Assembly (NCBI RefSeq): GCF_000372725.1
Contig: NW_005201286.1
Coordinates: 99,941-163,940, forward strand
Length of the DNA: 64,000 nt
Reading direction: 5' to 3'
From: Emiliania huxleyi CCMP1516
Taxonomy: Eukaryota > Haptophyta > Isochrysidales > Noelaerhabdaceae
Shown: one piece after another, positions 31,289 to 41,437 of the stretch
Numbering within the stretch: the stretch's first letter is position 1
Layout: each line of letters opens with the position of its first letter
The notes under the pieces: model-generated
What the model was told of the DNA's origin: nothing
What the model saw: the letters and a program-made list of their open reading frames with translations, nothing else
The model's database searches: none
Made by a program: the position numbers and the translations under genes

Positions 31289-33693
31289 AGGCCGCCCCGA
31301 CGCCCCTACGGCCTCTACGGCCGACGCGCCGATGCACGACCGGCCTCCGTCAGACGGCTCTCCGGCTGCCGAAGAGTCGCTTCCCTTCGAGCCTTATCCT
31401 CCTCGGTGCGGCGCGGGCACTGTACCCTCTTTCGACATCCGAGCCCCTCCCCCTTCCCGCATCGGTCGGCGTCTCTCCATGCAGCGGTGACTCGGGGCCG
31501 GGCGCGTGCCAGGTGCATGCAGGATGCACAGCATCTGGGGCACGCGCTGGTAGACGCTATTTGTACTCTCTGTTTTTTTGTACATGGATGCACCGCGCTC
31601 GTCGTATGTGATACGATATCGCGACTGGATCTCGGGGCGGTCGGCCACGCAGCTCTCGCGCCCCCCGACTGCCCGCCCGACACCGCTCTTGGGGGTTGAG
31701 CCGCGCTTGAGGGTTCACTTGTGGGCCCGGCCGCTGCTAGAGGGTCCGCAGCGTCCTAATCTAAAATCTGAGGATTCGGGATTGAGGCATCGCTTCAGTG
31801 AGGCCAAAGTGAGTTTATGGATGGGTGAGAACGATGCGCGACACGAGGAGGCACGCGGACCGACTCGTCGGCGACTCTGCTGCACGCCGTTTCAGAATAT
31901 TTTTCTCAGCGTGAGCGCGAGACGTGGAAGAATGCGACAAAGCGCCGACGTGGGTCTCGACCGAGGGGACAGGTGTGCCATGGCTGCACGTCCAGTTCGA
32001 CCGGAGGCCAAAGTACTTCCACCACGAGCCGTTCCGCCGGAGGCCGCCGAAGCCCGACGCGCCCCGCCGCCGCATGGCGGGCAAGGGGCATCTGAGCGGG
32101 AGAGCGGCAGGCAGGGTGGGCGGCGGGGGGGGCGGGCGGGGCGGGGCTCGAACTTCCGGCCCGCACACCCAGGAATCAAAAAGCCTTGTGCGTGTTTAGA
32201 GCTCGATCTCTCTCGCTGCACAGCGACTGTGGGGCCCCAGATGACTCGCGCCTGACGATTGCCTCGTTGGTCATGTGATATACAGCAGACAGCACTGAGC
32301 GAACGAAAATTCTTTTTATCTTCGCACATGCCCCATGTGCCGATTGCCGTACCTCGCTCGTGAAAAAAAACTGTTCAGTTTTCAAAGGCAAAACACAACG
32401 CTCTGCGGTTGGTGCACCCCTCACACTGACACATTCCCCTCATCCCCGACCCTTGGCTGAGCACATCTACCTGCGAGCTAGCATCTCCGCATTTTCTCTT
32501 CCAGTCATCCGCCCGCGCCGCGCGCCATCACTGGGCGTCTAGTGCAGCCACTGACAGAGCTATTCCGAAGGAGTGGTCGACGCCTCGCCTAGAGTTCGGG
32601 TGGACTTGCGCACTGCTTAGCCCTGAGGGGGGAGTGTGTGTGAGGTGGTGTAATGTTGTCCCGTTTCAGGCGGCAGGTCAGGGGATTAGCCGGGAGGATT
32701 CGGCAGCTCAGCCAGGGGCTGAGCGTCTGCAGGCAGCCTTCCGCCCGCGCCGAAATTCACAGCCCTCCCGGGCCGACGGGGTGCTCCTTGGATCGGGCCC
32801 CGCTCCCCGCTTTTCCTGTACCTGGACTGTCCGGGTTAGGAGGGTGAGAGTATTGGGTGGGCGAGGGCAGTACATCTGGCGGGTGGCGATTGAGGGACAG
32901 CGTGGGTTGATTGGGGGGTAATGGGCGCGCGGGCGGCGCTTCGTGGTCCTGGGCGAGCAGGGGAAGTGGTTAGGAGTCTTGGGGCCAGAGATGAGGATTG
33001 TCGAGATGTCATGCGAGAGCGGTGGGTGGGCGAAAGTAGCGCGGCTGGAGAGTGGTGTCCGAGGGACAATGGTGAGTTGTCAGTTGGGGCGCGAGACGCG
33101 CGGGAATCATACTGTGTAGGGTGCTGATTGTGAGCTGAGTGCATGGGTGTATGGGGTTCAGAAATTTGTGGCGTCGAGGTTTGTGCATTGGTGGCTGGCG
33201 TAGCGGTCAGAGGTTCGCATTCGGGCCGGTTGGCTGCGGGTTCGAGGCCGGGCGGGGGGGGAGGGGGGGGGCACACCTCACCCTCACCCCTCACCATCCT
33301 CAAATCCTCGAATCATCGAGATCATCGAGAGCGTCGTGAGCGTTGATTCCGTGCTGATTTTTGCGCGCGAGCGTCGCGATTTTTGGTCTGGTTGGTCCGT
33401 CGTGGCCGGTGCGCGGGAAACTCGCCGAAAACCCGCGCAGCCGGCCGATTGTACGACCGAGGTCGCTGAGCCTTGGCGACGCGGCGCGCGCGTCGCCAAG
33501 GAGTTCGTAAAATGTCAGAGTTTTTTTTGTACCTCGCTCGTGCGTCGTGGTCGGTCCCTGGTCGACCGGGAGACTAGCACACAGTCCACAGAGTGCCATA
33601 ATGCACAGCCGGAGTGCCATAATGCGCACCGACTGTGTGCGCGGAGAGCCCGCCGGTGCGCCGCCCTACGCGCACGCTGACGCTCGAACACTC
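31289..33693. other. Long intergenic region with no supported gene
   Basis: Open frames on both strands are of random composition. Noted items are a tRNA-like A/B-box pair near 33192-33252, a duplicated ggagtgccataatgc at about 33590 and 33610, and AT-richer stretches at 31540-31630 and 32290-32400. I see nothing else. Confidence 0.4.
33192..33252 (+). other. tRNA-like promoter boxes, possible SINE relic
   Basis: TGGCGTAGCGGT fits a pol III A box and GGTTCGAGGCC a B box, about 40 bases apart. The D-stem GCG/CGC pairs, but the T-stem pairs only 3 of 5 and no acceptor stem forms, so it is not a functional tRNA. Confidence 0.2.
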
Positions 33694-35304
33694 TCACCCA
33701 AGCCCGCTCCTCAGACCAGATCGAGAAGGCAGCGCAAGCTGCGGGTCGACCGACGCTTGCGCTGCCCGCATCGCCCGCGTGCGCTGCCGCTTGGCGTTGA
33801 CGCGCTTCTGGCGCCAGAATGCGCTGTCGCCGTGCGCGTTGCAATGCGCTGGGTCGCCGCCCCGCCAGTGGCGGCACTCGGACACGCGCGCGTCGCAGAT
33901 GAGGCAGTAGCAGTTGGGGCAAGCCGCCTCGTTGCCATCGACTGGCGCCGCGACCAGCCTCTCGGTTGCATGGAAGGGGTGGAGCGGGCAGAGCGCCCGC
34001 TGGTGCGGCAGGTGCTCGGGCAGCAAGCCTGTGCAGCATAGTGCTGCATTCGGTGAGACAGGGCATCTCATGGCGACTATCGACGGACGGGCGCCTGATG
34101 CAGCGGAGATCTGCACGTCGCCGCCTTCGAGCGTATCAGCGGCAGCGGCGGAGCTTTGAAGCGGCGGCGCCACCTCCTCCACCTCGTCCTCGCTCATCGC
34201 CGCCTCATCCGACGCCTCCGACTCCTCCTGCTCCACCTCCGCCTCCGCCTCCACCTCGTCGTCCTCCCCCGCCGCCTCTGGCTGCTGATCGGGCGGCAAG
34301 GGCGTAGCGTTGCTCGAGGAGGATGGCAGCGCGCCGCTACTGCTGCTGCTGCTGCCGCCGCCGCCGCCGCTGCTGCCGCCGCCGCCGCCGCTGCTGCTGC
34401 TGCCGCCGCGCCACCCGCCTCCGCCTCGCCTCTCCTCCTGCCCGGTGTCTGCCGCGCCTCGCGTCCGCTTCCCCAAGACGGCGCGCCCTCCGAATCTGCC
34501 CTTGCCAAAGTCGTACCGGAGCGGCGCAGTGTACTCGGCCGACAGCAAGGCTGCTCTCCGGAGTGCCATAGCCAGCGGAAGGAGGCCCGTGGCGGAGCGC
34601 GGCGATCCTGTGCTCGTGAGCACCCCGAGCAGCGAGCGGCACTCGCGCGCGTCCACATGCACAAACTTGCCCGCGGAGAGCGAGGCGAGGGCGGTGTAGA
34701 AGCCGGGCTGGCCGTGCTTCGCGAGCTCGGGGCACAGCGGCTGCCCGATACCCCTATGCTTGCGCGTGAAGAGCCAGTAGATCTGCACCGCGTCGGCGAC
34801 CGTGAGCGTGACCGGCGGAGCGGCGTACTTTTCAGGGTTGGACATCATGGCGCGGAGGCCCTCCACTGCCCGGCTTTTTGGGTCGAGCAGGGGCAGCGCC
34901 GCATCATCGGCGCCGTCGGCGCTGGAGAGCCCACCACCGCCGTCAAGAGACGACAGCACGTGGGCAGCTGAAGGGCTGCCCGCGGGCGGTGTTGGCGAGC
35001 ATGCCTGCGCCGCCGAGGTTGTCAGCGAGGCCTCCTCACCGCCGCAGACAATCGCACAGGAGTGGGCGCAAACGGCGCAGCGCGAGGCCTCGCCGTCACC
35101 CTCGCCTCCGCCGCCGCAGACCGGCTCGACCACTCCGTCTGCCTCCGTCGCGGTGCTGGTCACTGTCGCGGTACCAATGAATTTGCCCATGCAAAAGTTG
35201 TAGAGGCGAGCGGCGAAGCCCTTAGTGCGGACTTCCTCTCTCATCATAAGCTTCGTGTGTGCGATCGACACGCGCGCTAACCCGACCCTGGGTTCCGGCT
35301 GCAT
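33694..35304 (-). CDS. Nuclear-type protein with CPNCYC zinc-binding C-terminus
   Basis: 536 residues from ATG 35304, with other ATGs at 35247 and 35190 possible. The middle carries VTLTVADAVQIYWLFTRKHR, GIGQPLCPELAKHGQPGFYT and KFVHVDARECRSLLGVLTST. There follow Gly/Ser- and Glu-rich disordered stretches, then a Cys/His-rich end: CPLHPFHATERL, EAACPNCYCLICDARVSECR, HWRGGDPAHCNAHGDSAFWR. A CPNCYCxxCD...C.W...HC.A cluster is, from memory, shared by a group of plant and animal nuclear proteins of poorly known function; it very likely binds zinc. A basic tail (RQKRVNAKRQRTRAMRA) suggests nuclear import. Confidence 0.65.
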   Translation of the reverse strand: MQPEPRVGLARVSIAHTKLMMREEVRTKGFAARLYNFCMGKFIGTATVTSTATEADGVVEPVCGGGGEGDGEASRCAVCAHSCAIVCGGEEASLTTSAAQACSPTPPAGSPSAAHVLSSLDGGGGLSSADGADDAALPLLDPKSRAVEGLRAMMSNPEKYAAPPVTLTVADAVQIYWLFTRKHRGIGQPLCPELAKHGQPGFYTALASLSAGKFVHVDARECRSLLGVLTSTGSPRSATGLLPLAMALRRAALLSAEYTAPLRYDFGKGRFGGRAVLGKRTRGAADTGQEERRGGGGWRGGSSSSGGGGGSSGGGGGSSSSSSGALPSSSSNATPLPPDQQPEAAGEDDEVEAEAEVEQEESEASDEAAMSEDEVEEVAPPLQSSAAAADTLEGGDVQISAASGARPSIVAMRCPVSPNAALCCTGLLPEHLPHQRALCPLHPFHATERLVAAPVDGNEAACPNCYCLICDARVSECRHWRGGDPAHCNAHGDSAFWRQKRVNAKRQRTRAMRAAQASVDPQLALPSRSGLRSGLG

Positions 35305-35387
35305 ACAGGTAGGGGGTCTGTCCGTCTTGTTTGGCCCAAGACAGGCGTTTTTTGGACGGGCAGATCCTTCCACCCTTGATATTCAAT

Positions 35388-36227
35388 TCACAGGTGCTCG
35401 GCAAAAAAGTCAGCCGAGATCTGGAGAGCCGTCTCCACGTCTCTGGCCGTCGCCGCGTCGCTCGTGTCGCCCCGGGCCACGAAACCGTGGTGCATCTCGG
35501 GGAAGGGATGGGAGACGCACGCGAACCCGAGATCCCTCACCGCCGCGGTGACCGCGCCCTCCTCGCCGTAGTCATCGAGGCTGTCCTCCTGCGCCGGCAG
35601 GAGCAGCATCGGGCACTTGCCGGTTTTCGCCGCGAACTCGCCGGGCTGCCCCGGCTCGCCATAGAAGCCCGCGGCCTGCAGCGAGGGGTGCGCAGAAACG
35701 CCGGCGCGGATGATGCCAGCACCGGCGGCGTGGAACACGGGAACGGCACCCCAGCACAAACCGAATCCGCCGACGTTGGCGGACCCCATCTCGCCGGCCA
35801 GGAACGCTTTGCATCCCTCCAGCATCGGCATGTACTTGGCGGGGTTCTGCGCCGAGATCCAGCCCACCGTTTCCTCGGCGCCAGACATGAAGCCGTCCAG
35901 ACCACCGAAGCCGTTGATCTCGGTTCCGGTGTAGACGTCGGGCATGATCACGTTGAAGCCGCACTTCGCAAAGGAGTCGCACACGCTCTTGATGCGCCCG
36001 CCAGAGAAGCCGAACACGTCGTACGCGACGATGAGGCCGCCGCGGGCCGTTCCCTCTGCTGCCACGACATAGTGGTTCACGTCATCAAGCTGGATCACCT
36101 GGCCGTCCAGCTCCCGGTCCTCGTCGGCAGCCAGCGCGGGCAGGGCCCCCGGAGGGCAGCAGCTGCCCGACAGGGCGCGTCTGGCGGTGCGCGAGAGCGC
36201 CGGAAGAGACGAGGAGCGAAGGAGCAT
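35388..36227 (-). CDS. Dienelactone hydrolase-like protein
   Basis: 279 residues from ATG 36227, intronless. The N-terminus (MLLRSSSLPALSRTARRALS) is Arg/Ser-rich, fitting an organelle transit peptide. The alpha/beta-hydrolase core shows GGLIVAYDVFGFSGGRIKSV, DSFAKCGFNVIMPDVYTGTE, the nucleophile elbow GGFGLCWGA (Cys, as in dienelactone hydrolases), PMLLLPAQEDSLDD (acid) and FPEMHHGFVARGD (His). DLH enzymes open lactone rings such as dienelactone in aromatic catabolism; eukaryotic homologues act on other small esters. The Cys-Asp-His triad looks complete and the length is normal plus the leader. It ends 84 bases from the start of the next gene, which is also on the minus strand. Confidence 0.85.
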   Translation of the reverse strand: MLLRSSSLPALSRTARRALSGSCCPPGALPALAADEDRELDGQVIQLDDVNHYVVAAEGTARGGLIVAYDVFGFSGGRIKSVCDSFAKCGFNVIMPDVYTGTEINGFGGLDGFMSGAEETVGWISAQNPAKYMPMLEGCKAFLAGEMGSANVGGFGLCWGAVPVFHAAGAGIIRAGVSAHPSLQAAGFYGEPGQPGEFAAKTGKCPMLLLPAQEDSLDDYGEEGAVTAAVRDLGFACVSHPFPEMHHGFVARGDTSDAATARDVETALQISADFFAEHL

Positions 36228-36420
36228 CGCTCGTGGCAGTTTGGCGTGGCTGCCGACCCGAAGGCAGGATCTAGTCTTCCAACTCGTTGCAGGTTTGGCG
36301 TGGCTGCTTGTCTACAGCAGCTGGTCGGGAACCAGGAGGCCGCAGACCGCGGCGCCATTGTTTCTTTTTTCAACACTTACTGGCAGGTTTCTTTCCCCCT
36401 CGGTCAGACACGCCGTTGTA

Positions 36421-38324
36421 TCATGCGGAACGCGGTGCGTCTGGCGGCGCCACCACCCTTGGCAGCACAAAGCCGCGCCAGAGGTCCGCCAGCTCCGGAG
36501 CCGCTCCCTCGCGGCTGTCGAAGCGCTCCTCGTCCCACGCGATCAGGTAGCCCAGCCGCATCACCGCGACCGCCCGCTTGCGGGCCGCCTCCGGGAAGAG
36601 CTCGTGGGACTGCGGCGACCACTCCGCCGCCTTGAGGATGAGCCTGCCCACCTCCACTGCCGCGGCCGCTGGCTCCAGGTTGGCCGGCCTGAGGGAGGGC
36701 AGAGGCGTGGGGTGTCGAGAGAGAGAGCATCCGGCGAGTGGGGAAGAGACCATGGCGCGCCTCAGTGCGAGGGCCTTGGCCTCGCCCGCCACGCGCACGC
36801 CGAAGCGTCCCGTCGAAGCGCTCGCGGAGACGACGACGCCGACCTTGCCGTTCAGCGAGGGCCGCGAGACGAGAGAGTGGATCGCGACTGTGGAACCGAC
36901 AGCCGCAGCTGTCGGATCCGACTCGCTCCACGAGCAGAGGACGCGCGCCCGCTCGAGGGCCGAAGGCTCGCCGGCTGAAGAGTCCGCGTCGCCGCGCAGC
37001 AGCGCCCGCGCCCGGTCGACGGTGAGCGCCTGCGGGAGGAGGGACAGTGAGCGTGAGGACAATGCACTCACGCTACTTCAGCCGCTAGTCTCGGGCATGC
37101 CTCGAGGTGCTGGAGCGGCGTCCAGCCGCGGCTGGCGACCAGCCAAGCGGCGAGGTCGGCGTGGCCTTGGAAGTTCGCGAGCTCCTCGAGCGTTCCGGCG
37201 GGCGTTGCGGCGCGGGAGGCGCCGTAGGAGGAGAGGAGCTTGGCGACCTCGAGGTGGCCCTGGTGGCACGCAGCGAGCAGCGGCGTGACGCCGTTGTTGC
37301 GGGCTTGGCTGACCGTCGCATTGGCCTCTAGAAGCAGCCGGACGATCTCGACGTGGCCAAACTGGCATGCGATGGACAGCGGCGTGACGCCATTCTCCTC
37401 GGCCTGGTTGATTGCCGCGTCAGCCTCGAGAAGCAGCTGGGCGATCTCGAGCTGGCCCTTCTCGCACGCGATGTATAGAGGCGTGGAGCCGTTCTCCTTG
37501 GCTTGGTTGACCGAAGCGCTGGCCTCGAGGAGCAGCTGGGTGATCTCGACGCGCCCCTGCAGGCATGCCACGAGCAGCGGCGTGACGCCGCCATCCATGA
37601 ATTGGCCGACCGCTGCGCCAGCAACGCACAGTAGACGGACGATCTCGAGGTGGCCTTGCTGGCACGCGCTGAGCAGCGGCGTGAAGCCGTTGTTCGTCGC
37701 TTGGTCGATCGCCGCGTTGGCCTCGAGGAGCAGCTTGACGATCTCGAGGTGGTTGTTCTGGCACGCGATGAGCAGCGGTGTGACGCCGTCGTTGCGGGCT
37801 TGGCCGACCGCCGCGCCAGCCTCGAGAAGCAGCCGGACGATGTCAACGTGCCCCTGCTGGCACGCCATGAGCAGCGGCGTGCCGCCTTGCTTCTCGGCTT
37901 GCTTGACCGCCGCGCCCGCCTTGAGGAGCAGCCGGACGATGTCGACGTGGCCCTTCTGGCACGCCATGATCAGCGGCGTGAAGCCATCGTGCAGGGAATG
38001 GTTGACCGCCGCGCCAGCCTGCTGGAGCAGCCGGACGCACTCGAGGTGGCCCTTCTGGCACGCGATGTACAGCGCGGAAGCGCCGCCGCCAGTCGTCCCC
38101 CCAGCGCTCGCGCCGGCTTCGAGCAGCAGCCGCACCGCCTCGGCCTGCCCGTGACGAGCGGCCCAGGTGAGCAGCGTGTCTTGCTTCTCGGTCTTGAGCC
38201 GCGCGTCGAGCTGGGCCGTGAGCGACGTGCCGCGCGTCCCCCAACCGGATAGGACGGCGCGCAGCGAGCCCAGGTTTCCCACCGCCAGATCGGGGAGCAG
38301 AGTTGGGCTCGCGCCGCCGCTCAT
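36421..38324 (-). CDS. Ankyrin-repeat protein with algal C-terminal module
   Basis: Exons 38324-37074, 37029-36761 and 36688-36421 give 595 residues from MSGGASPTLLPDLAVG. About ten ankyrin repeats follow (NGVTPLLIACQNNHLEIVKL type), some nearly identical. The last unit (GWTPLQHLEACPRLAAEV) leads across a 44-nt intron into ALTVDRARALLRGDAD. Then comes a motif seen in many algal proteins: LNGKVGVVVSASASTGRFGV...LRPANLEP. The end is WSPQSHELFPEAARKRAVAV, MRLGYLIAWDEE. Both introns have GC donors (GTA|GCGTGAGT and GAG|GCGCGC), and both are needed to keep frame. Ankyrin stacks bind proteins; the WSPxxHxLFPxxxR segment may recruit a partner. An alternative TTG start at 38345 was rejected. Confidence 0.8.
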
Positions 38325-38521
38325 GCCGGGGAGGCGGAGATTCAAAACAAAAAAATACGCGGGAGAAAAAAAGTGTGAAGGTCAATCCTGAGACGCCTCA
38401 CTACTCGGCGCCTCCCTTCCGCACCTTTTTGCAGTCCTCTGGTGAGTCCTCAGCCTCGACCGCACCTGCATCCTCCCGCGTCGGTGCAAAGCACGCGTGC
38501 TACAGCCGGCGATGACCCGCC

Positions 38522-41437
38522 ATGACGTTGGCAAACTCACTCGCTCTTACGCTGCTGGCGGCGGCTGGCTCTTCCTCGGCGCCGCGCCTCGCCCCGCTCG
38601 CGCTCCTCCTGCTGGCGGGTCGCTGCGAGGCCGCGGGCACGATATGCGACAACAGCGTGCCATGCTTCTCCGGCTGCCCCACCGGCGTGTATGGCACGTC
38701 GCTGTGCGACGGCAACTACACGGGCACCACAGTGGGTCTGTCCAACCAAGGGCTCTCGGGGACGATCCCTCCGCAACTGGGTGACATCTCGCAGCTGCAG
38801 AGGCTTGGTCTGTCCGGCAACTCCATCTCGGGCACCATCCCTCCGGAGACGAGCAAGCTCTCGCAGCTGGAGTGGCTTAACCTGTTCAGCAACTCCATCT
38901 CGGGCACCATCCCTCCGGAGACGGGCACGCAGCTGCAGTTCCTTCGGCTGGGCAGCAACTCCATCTCGGGCACCATCCCTCCGGAGACGAGCAAGCTCTC
39001 GCAGTTGACGTACCTTGGTCTGAGCAGCACGTCCATCTCGGGCACCATCCCTGCGCAGCTGGGCAGTCTCGCCTCCCTTGCGGCGCTATACTTGTTCAAC
39101 AACAAACTCGAGTACCCGCGCAGTAGTGAGGCCCGGGTCGAGTACGATCTTGCCACCCGCATCTGCCGCGGCGTAGGAAGTGCCACGTGCCTCGGCGTCC
39201 CTCCTTGGAGCTGCAGCGCGTTTGCCGACGCGCAGCTATCTGTAACCGACCCCAACGAGTGCGTGGTCTGCGACAACCAGACTGCAAGCCTCATCATCCT
39301 CGGCGTCTGCATTCTTGTCGGCATCGTCGCCCTCGCCGCCTTCGTCCGCTTAGTCGTCCGCAACCCCTGGGCCCTCAAGCGGTGGGTCTCCTCCGCCGCG
39401 ATCCTCTTCAACCACGCCCAGACGGCCAGCATCATCGCAAGCATGCGTCTCGAGTGGCCCCGCTCCCTCATCGCAATCGCCTCCGCGCTCAAGCTCGACC
39501 TGCTCATGCTGCCCAGCGCCAGCTGCCTTGTTGGGGGAGAGGATTTGTTCGAGGGGTACACGATCTCGGCGTTTGATTCGTACACGTTCTACGCCTCCTT
39601 TGCCGTGCTTGTTTTGCTGCTCGCGCCCCTCCTCGTCAAGTACTTCGCCCTCTACCGCCGCCGGCTCGCCATCGCCGACACGGCGGAGCTCGTGCTGAGC
39701 CTGATCTACTCGCTGCTCTTCACCTTTGCATGGAGTCTCGTGCTCGATTACTTGGCCTACGTGGTTGGCTATTTAGCGTCTATTGGCGTGGATGGGTATA
39801 CATTCGACGTGTCGCAAAAGGGGTTCGAAAGCACGATGCCGGTGGCGGTGCTGGGTGCGCTGCTGCTGGTCCTCTTGCTCCGCTTCTCTGGCAACGTCCG
39901 CGCCTTCAAGCGCGGCGTCAAAAGTGGAGTGTGGCGGCGCCCGAACTCGTGCGGAGGCTCTGCCTGCTGCGGCACACGCCCCATTCCTCCCCGCCGGCTC
40001 GAGCGGCATGTCGCTTTCCTCGTTGGCCGCTTCGCTCGCCACGCTCCCCGCTGGCAGGTCGTCATCTGGCTTCGGCAGTTCATTCTCCTCCTCCTCGCCT
40101 TCGCCAGCAACGTCCTCTTTTATGCGACCACAGACAAGACCTTCAACGCCGGCCGCTACGCCATCGCCGCCCTCGCGATCGCCGTCACGCTCGTCTTTTG
40201 GCGCCTCCAGTGCCGCGCCCTGCCCTTCGCCTTCCGCTTCCAGAACGCGCTCGAGTCGTGTCTGTACGGTACCACCGCTCTCTTCCTCGCCCTCGCCATG
40301 GTTTACACCGCGCTCCCCGCCGACCCTGCCGCTGCGCGAGTGAGCAAGGCGCTCATGGCGATCGTGCTTCTCAGCAGTCTCATCGTCGGCGCCGTCTACT
40401 CGATCCGCGAGCTGCGGCGGATGCGGCGCGCGCTCGCTGACGTCGACCTCTCCGCCATCCTCAGCGCCGCCGACTCCAAGATCGACGGCTCGCTCGCAGA
40501 TCGGCTGCGCGACGGCTCGGTGCGGCTGCTCCGCTGCAGCTGGCTGGCGTCGCCCGCCTCCGACGCTTTCCTCGGCCGCGACGCCTCTGGCGCCGTCATC
40601 ATGAAGAGGCAGCAGGACATGCCGGCAGAAGCGTTTGTGCCTTGCGATGAGGCGGTGGCGATGCTGGAGCGAGGCGACCGGTCTATCCTAGCGCTCTCGT
40701 ACGGCTGGCTGACGGTGTTTCACCCGGACCCTCGCGGCACTACCCTCGCCGCCGTCCGCCGCTTCCTCGATGCCGACGCGGCGGCCAGCGACACCGGGCT
40801 CTTCTGGGACTTTTGCAGCCTTCCGCAAAAGGGCCCAAACGGGGAGGAGAAGAGCGAGGAGGAGAAGGCCATGTTCGGGCGAGGCCTCAAAGTGATGGGG
40901 AATTTCTACGCCAGCGTCACGGGCACCTCCGTCATCCAGCAGCGCAACATCGACCTCCCGCCAGGCGCGACCACCGGGTTCGGACCGGGAGAGTACAACC
41001 CAACGCCGTACGAGGGCGATGGTGGCCGCGGCTGGTGCATCTTCGAGCAGGGGACCGCAATGACGGTGCTGGCGCACCTGACGGCGGCGGAGAGGCAGGC
41101 GGAGGAGGAGGGCAAGGCGCTGCCAGAGCGCTTCCGCCGCGCGCAGGCGAGCCGCGCCAAGGTGTATGACATCGGAGGGGAGGCGCCGGTGGCGCGCGAG
41201 TGCTCTCTGCCGCCAAAGAAGGTGCTCGACGAGGCGTGCCGCGCGATCGAGAAGGCGCGCTTCACGGGCAAGGCGGACCAGGTGATGGTGCCGCAGATGC
41301 TGGCCGAGTTCGAGTGGACTTTCCGGAGCACGTTTGAGCAGGCGCTCGAGGACTATGCGACGAGCGGCGCGACGATTGGGCGGAAGGAGCAGGAGGCGAT
41401 GCAGCAGGAAACGCCGGTACGTCTGGCTGAGTGCTGA
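38522..41437 (+). CDS. LRR receptor-like multi-pass protein with HET-like cytosolic domain
   Basis: 971 residues from ATG 38522, intronless. A signal peptide (LALTLLAAAGSSSAPRLAPL) is followed by a Cys-rich cap (CDNSVPCFSGCPTGVYGTSL) and about five plant-type LRRs (LGLSGNSISGTIPPETSKLS). A Cys-containing end cap precedes the first helix (ASLIILGVCILVGIVALAAF). About seven further hydrophobic helices follow, among them FYASFAVLVLLLAPLLVKYF, VVIWLRQFILLLLAFASNVL and ALMAIVLLSSLIVGAVYSIR. The cytosolic end has ILALSYGWLTVFHPDPRGTT, LAAVRRFLDADAAASDTGLF, WDFCSLPQKGP and a conserved GWCIFEQG. It resembles fungal HET/algal 'SxxW..DPxG..FWDxxSLPQ' domains linked to signalling. Ligand and pathway are unknown. 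Confidence 0.75.
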   Translation: MTLANSLALTLLAAAGSSSAPRLAPLALLLLAGRCEAAGTICDNSVPCFSGCPTGVYGTSLCDGNYTGTTVGLSNQGLSGTIPPQLGDISQLQRLGLSGNSISGTIPPETSKLSQLEWLNLFSNSISGTIPPETGTQLQFLRLGSNSISGTIPPETSKLSQLTYLGLSSTSISGTIPAQLGSLASLAALYLFNNKLEYPRSSEARVEYDLATRICRGVGSATCLGVPPWSCSAFADAQLSVTDPNECVVCDNQTASLIILGVCILVGIVALAAFVRLVVRNPWALKRWVSSAAILFNHAQTASIIASMRLEWPRSLIAIASALKLDLLMLPSASCLVGGEDLFEGYTISAFDSYTFYASFAVLVLLLAPLLVKYFALYRRRLAIADTAELVLSLIYSLLFTFAWSLVLDYLAYVVGYLASIGVDGYTFDVSQKGFESTMPVAVLGALLLVLLLRFSGNVRAFKRGVKSGVWRRPNSCGGSACCGTRPIPPRRLERHVAFLVGRFARHAPRWQVVIWLRQFILLLLAFASNVLFYATTDKTFNAGRYAIAALAIAVTLVFWRLQCRALPFAFRFQNALESCLYGTTALFLALAMVYTALPADPAAARVSKALMAIVLLSSLIVGAVYSIRELRRMRRALADVDLSAILSAADSKIDGSLADRLRDGSVRLLRCSWLASPASDAFLGRDASGAVIMKRQQDMPAEAFVPCDEAVAMLERGDRSILALSYGWLTVFHPDPRGTTLAAVRRFLDADAAASDTGLFWDFCSLPQKGPNGEEKSEEEKAMFGRGLKVMGNFYASVTGTSVIQQRNIDLPPGATTGFGPGEYNPTPYEGDGGRGWCIFEQGTAMTVLAHLTAAERQAEEEGKALPERFRRAQASRAKVYDIGGEAPVARECSLPPKKVLDEACRAIEKARFTGKADQVMVPQMLAEFEWTFRSTFEQALEDYATSGATIGRKEQEAMQQETPVRLAEC

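Noticed and set aside
31815..32329. Minus-strand ORFs in the 31-33-kb region
   Set aside because: Overlapping frames of Pro/Arg composition with no motif or credible start.
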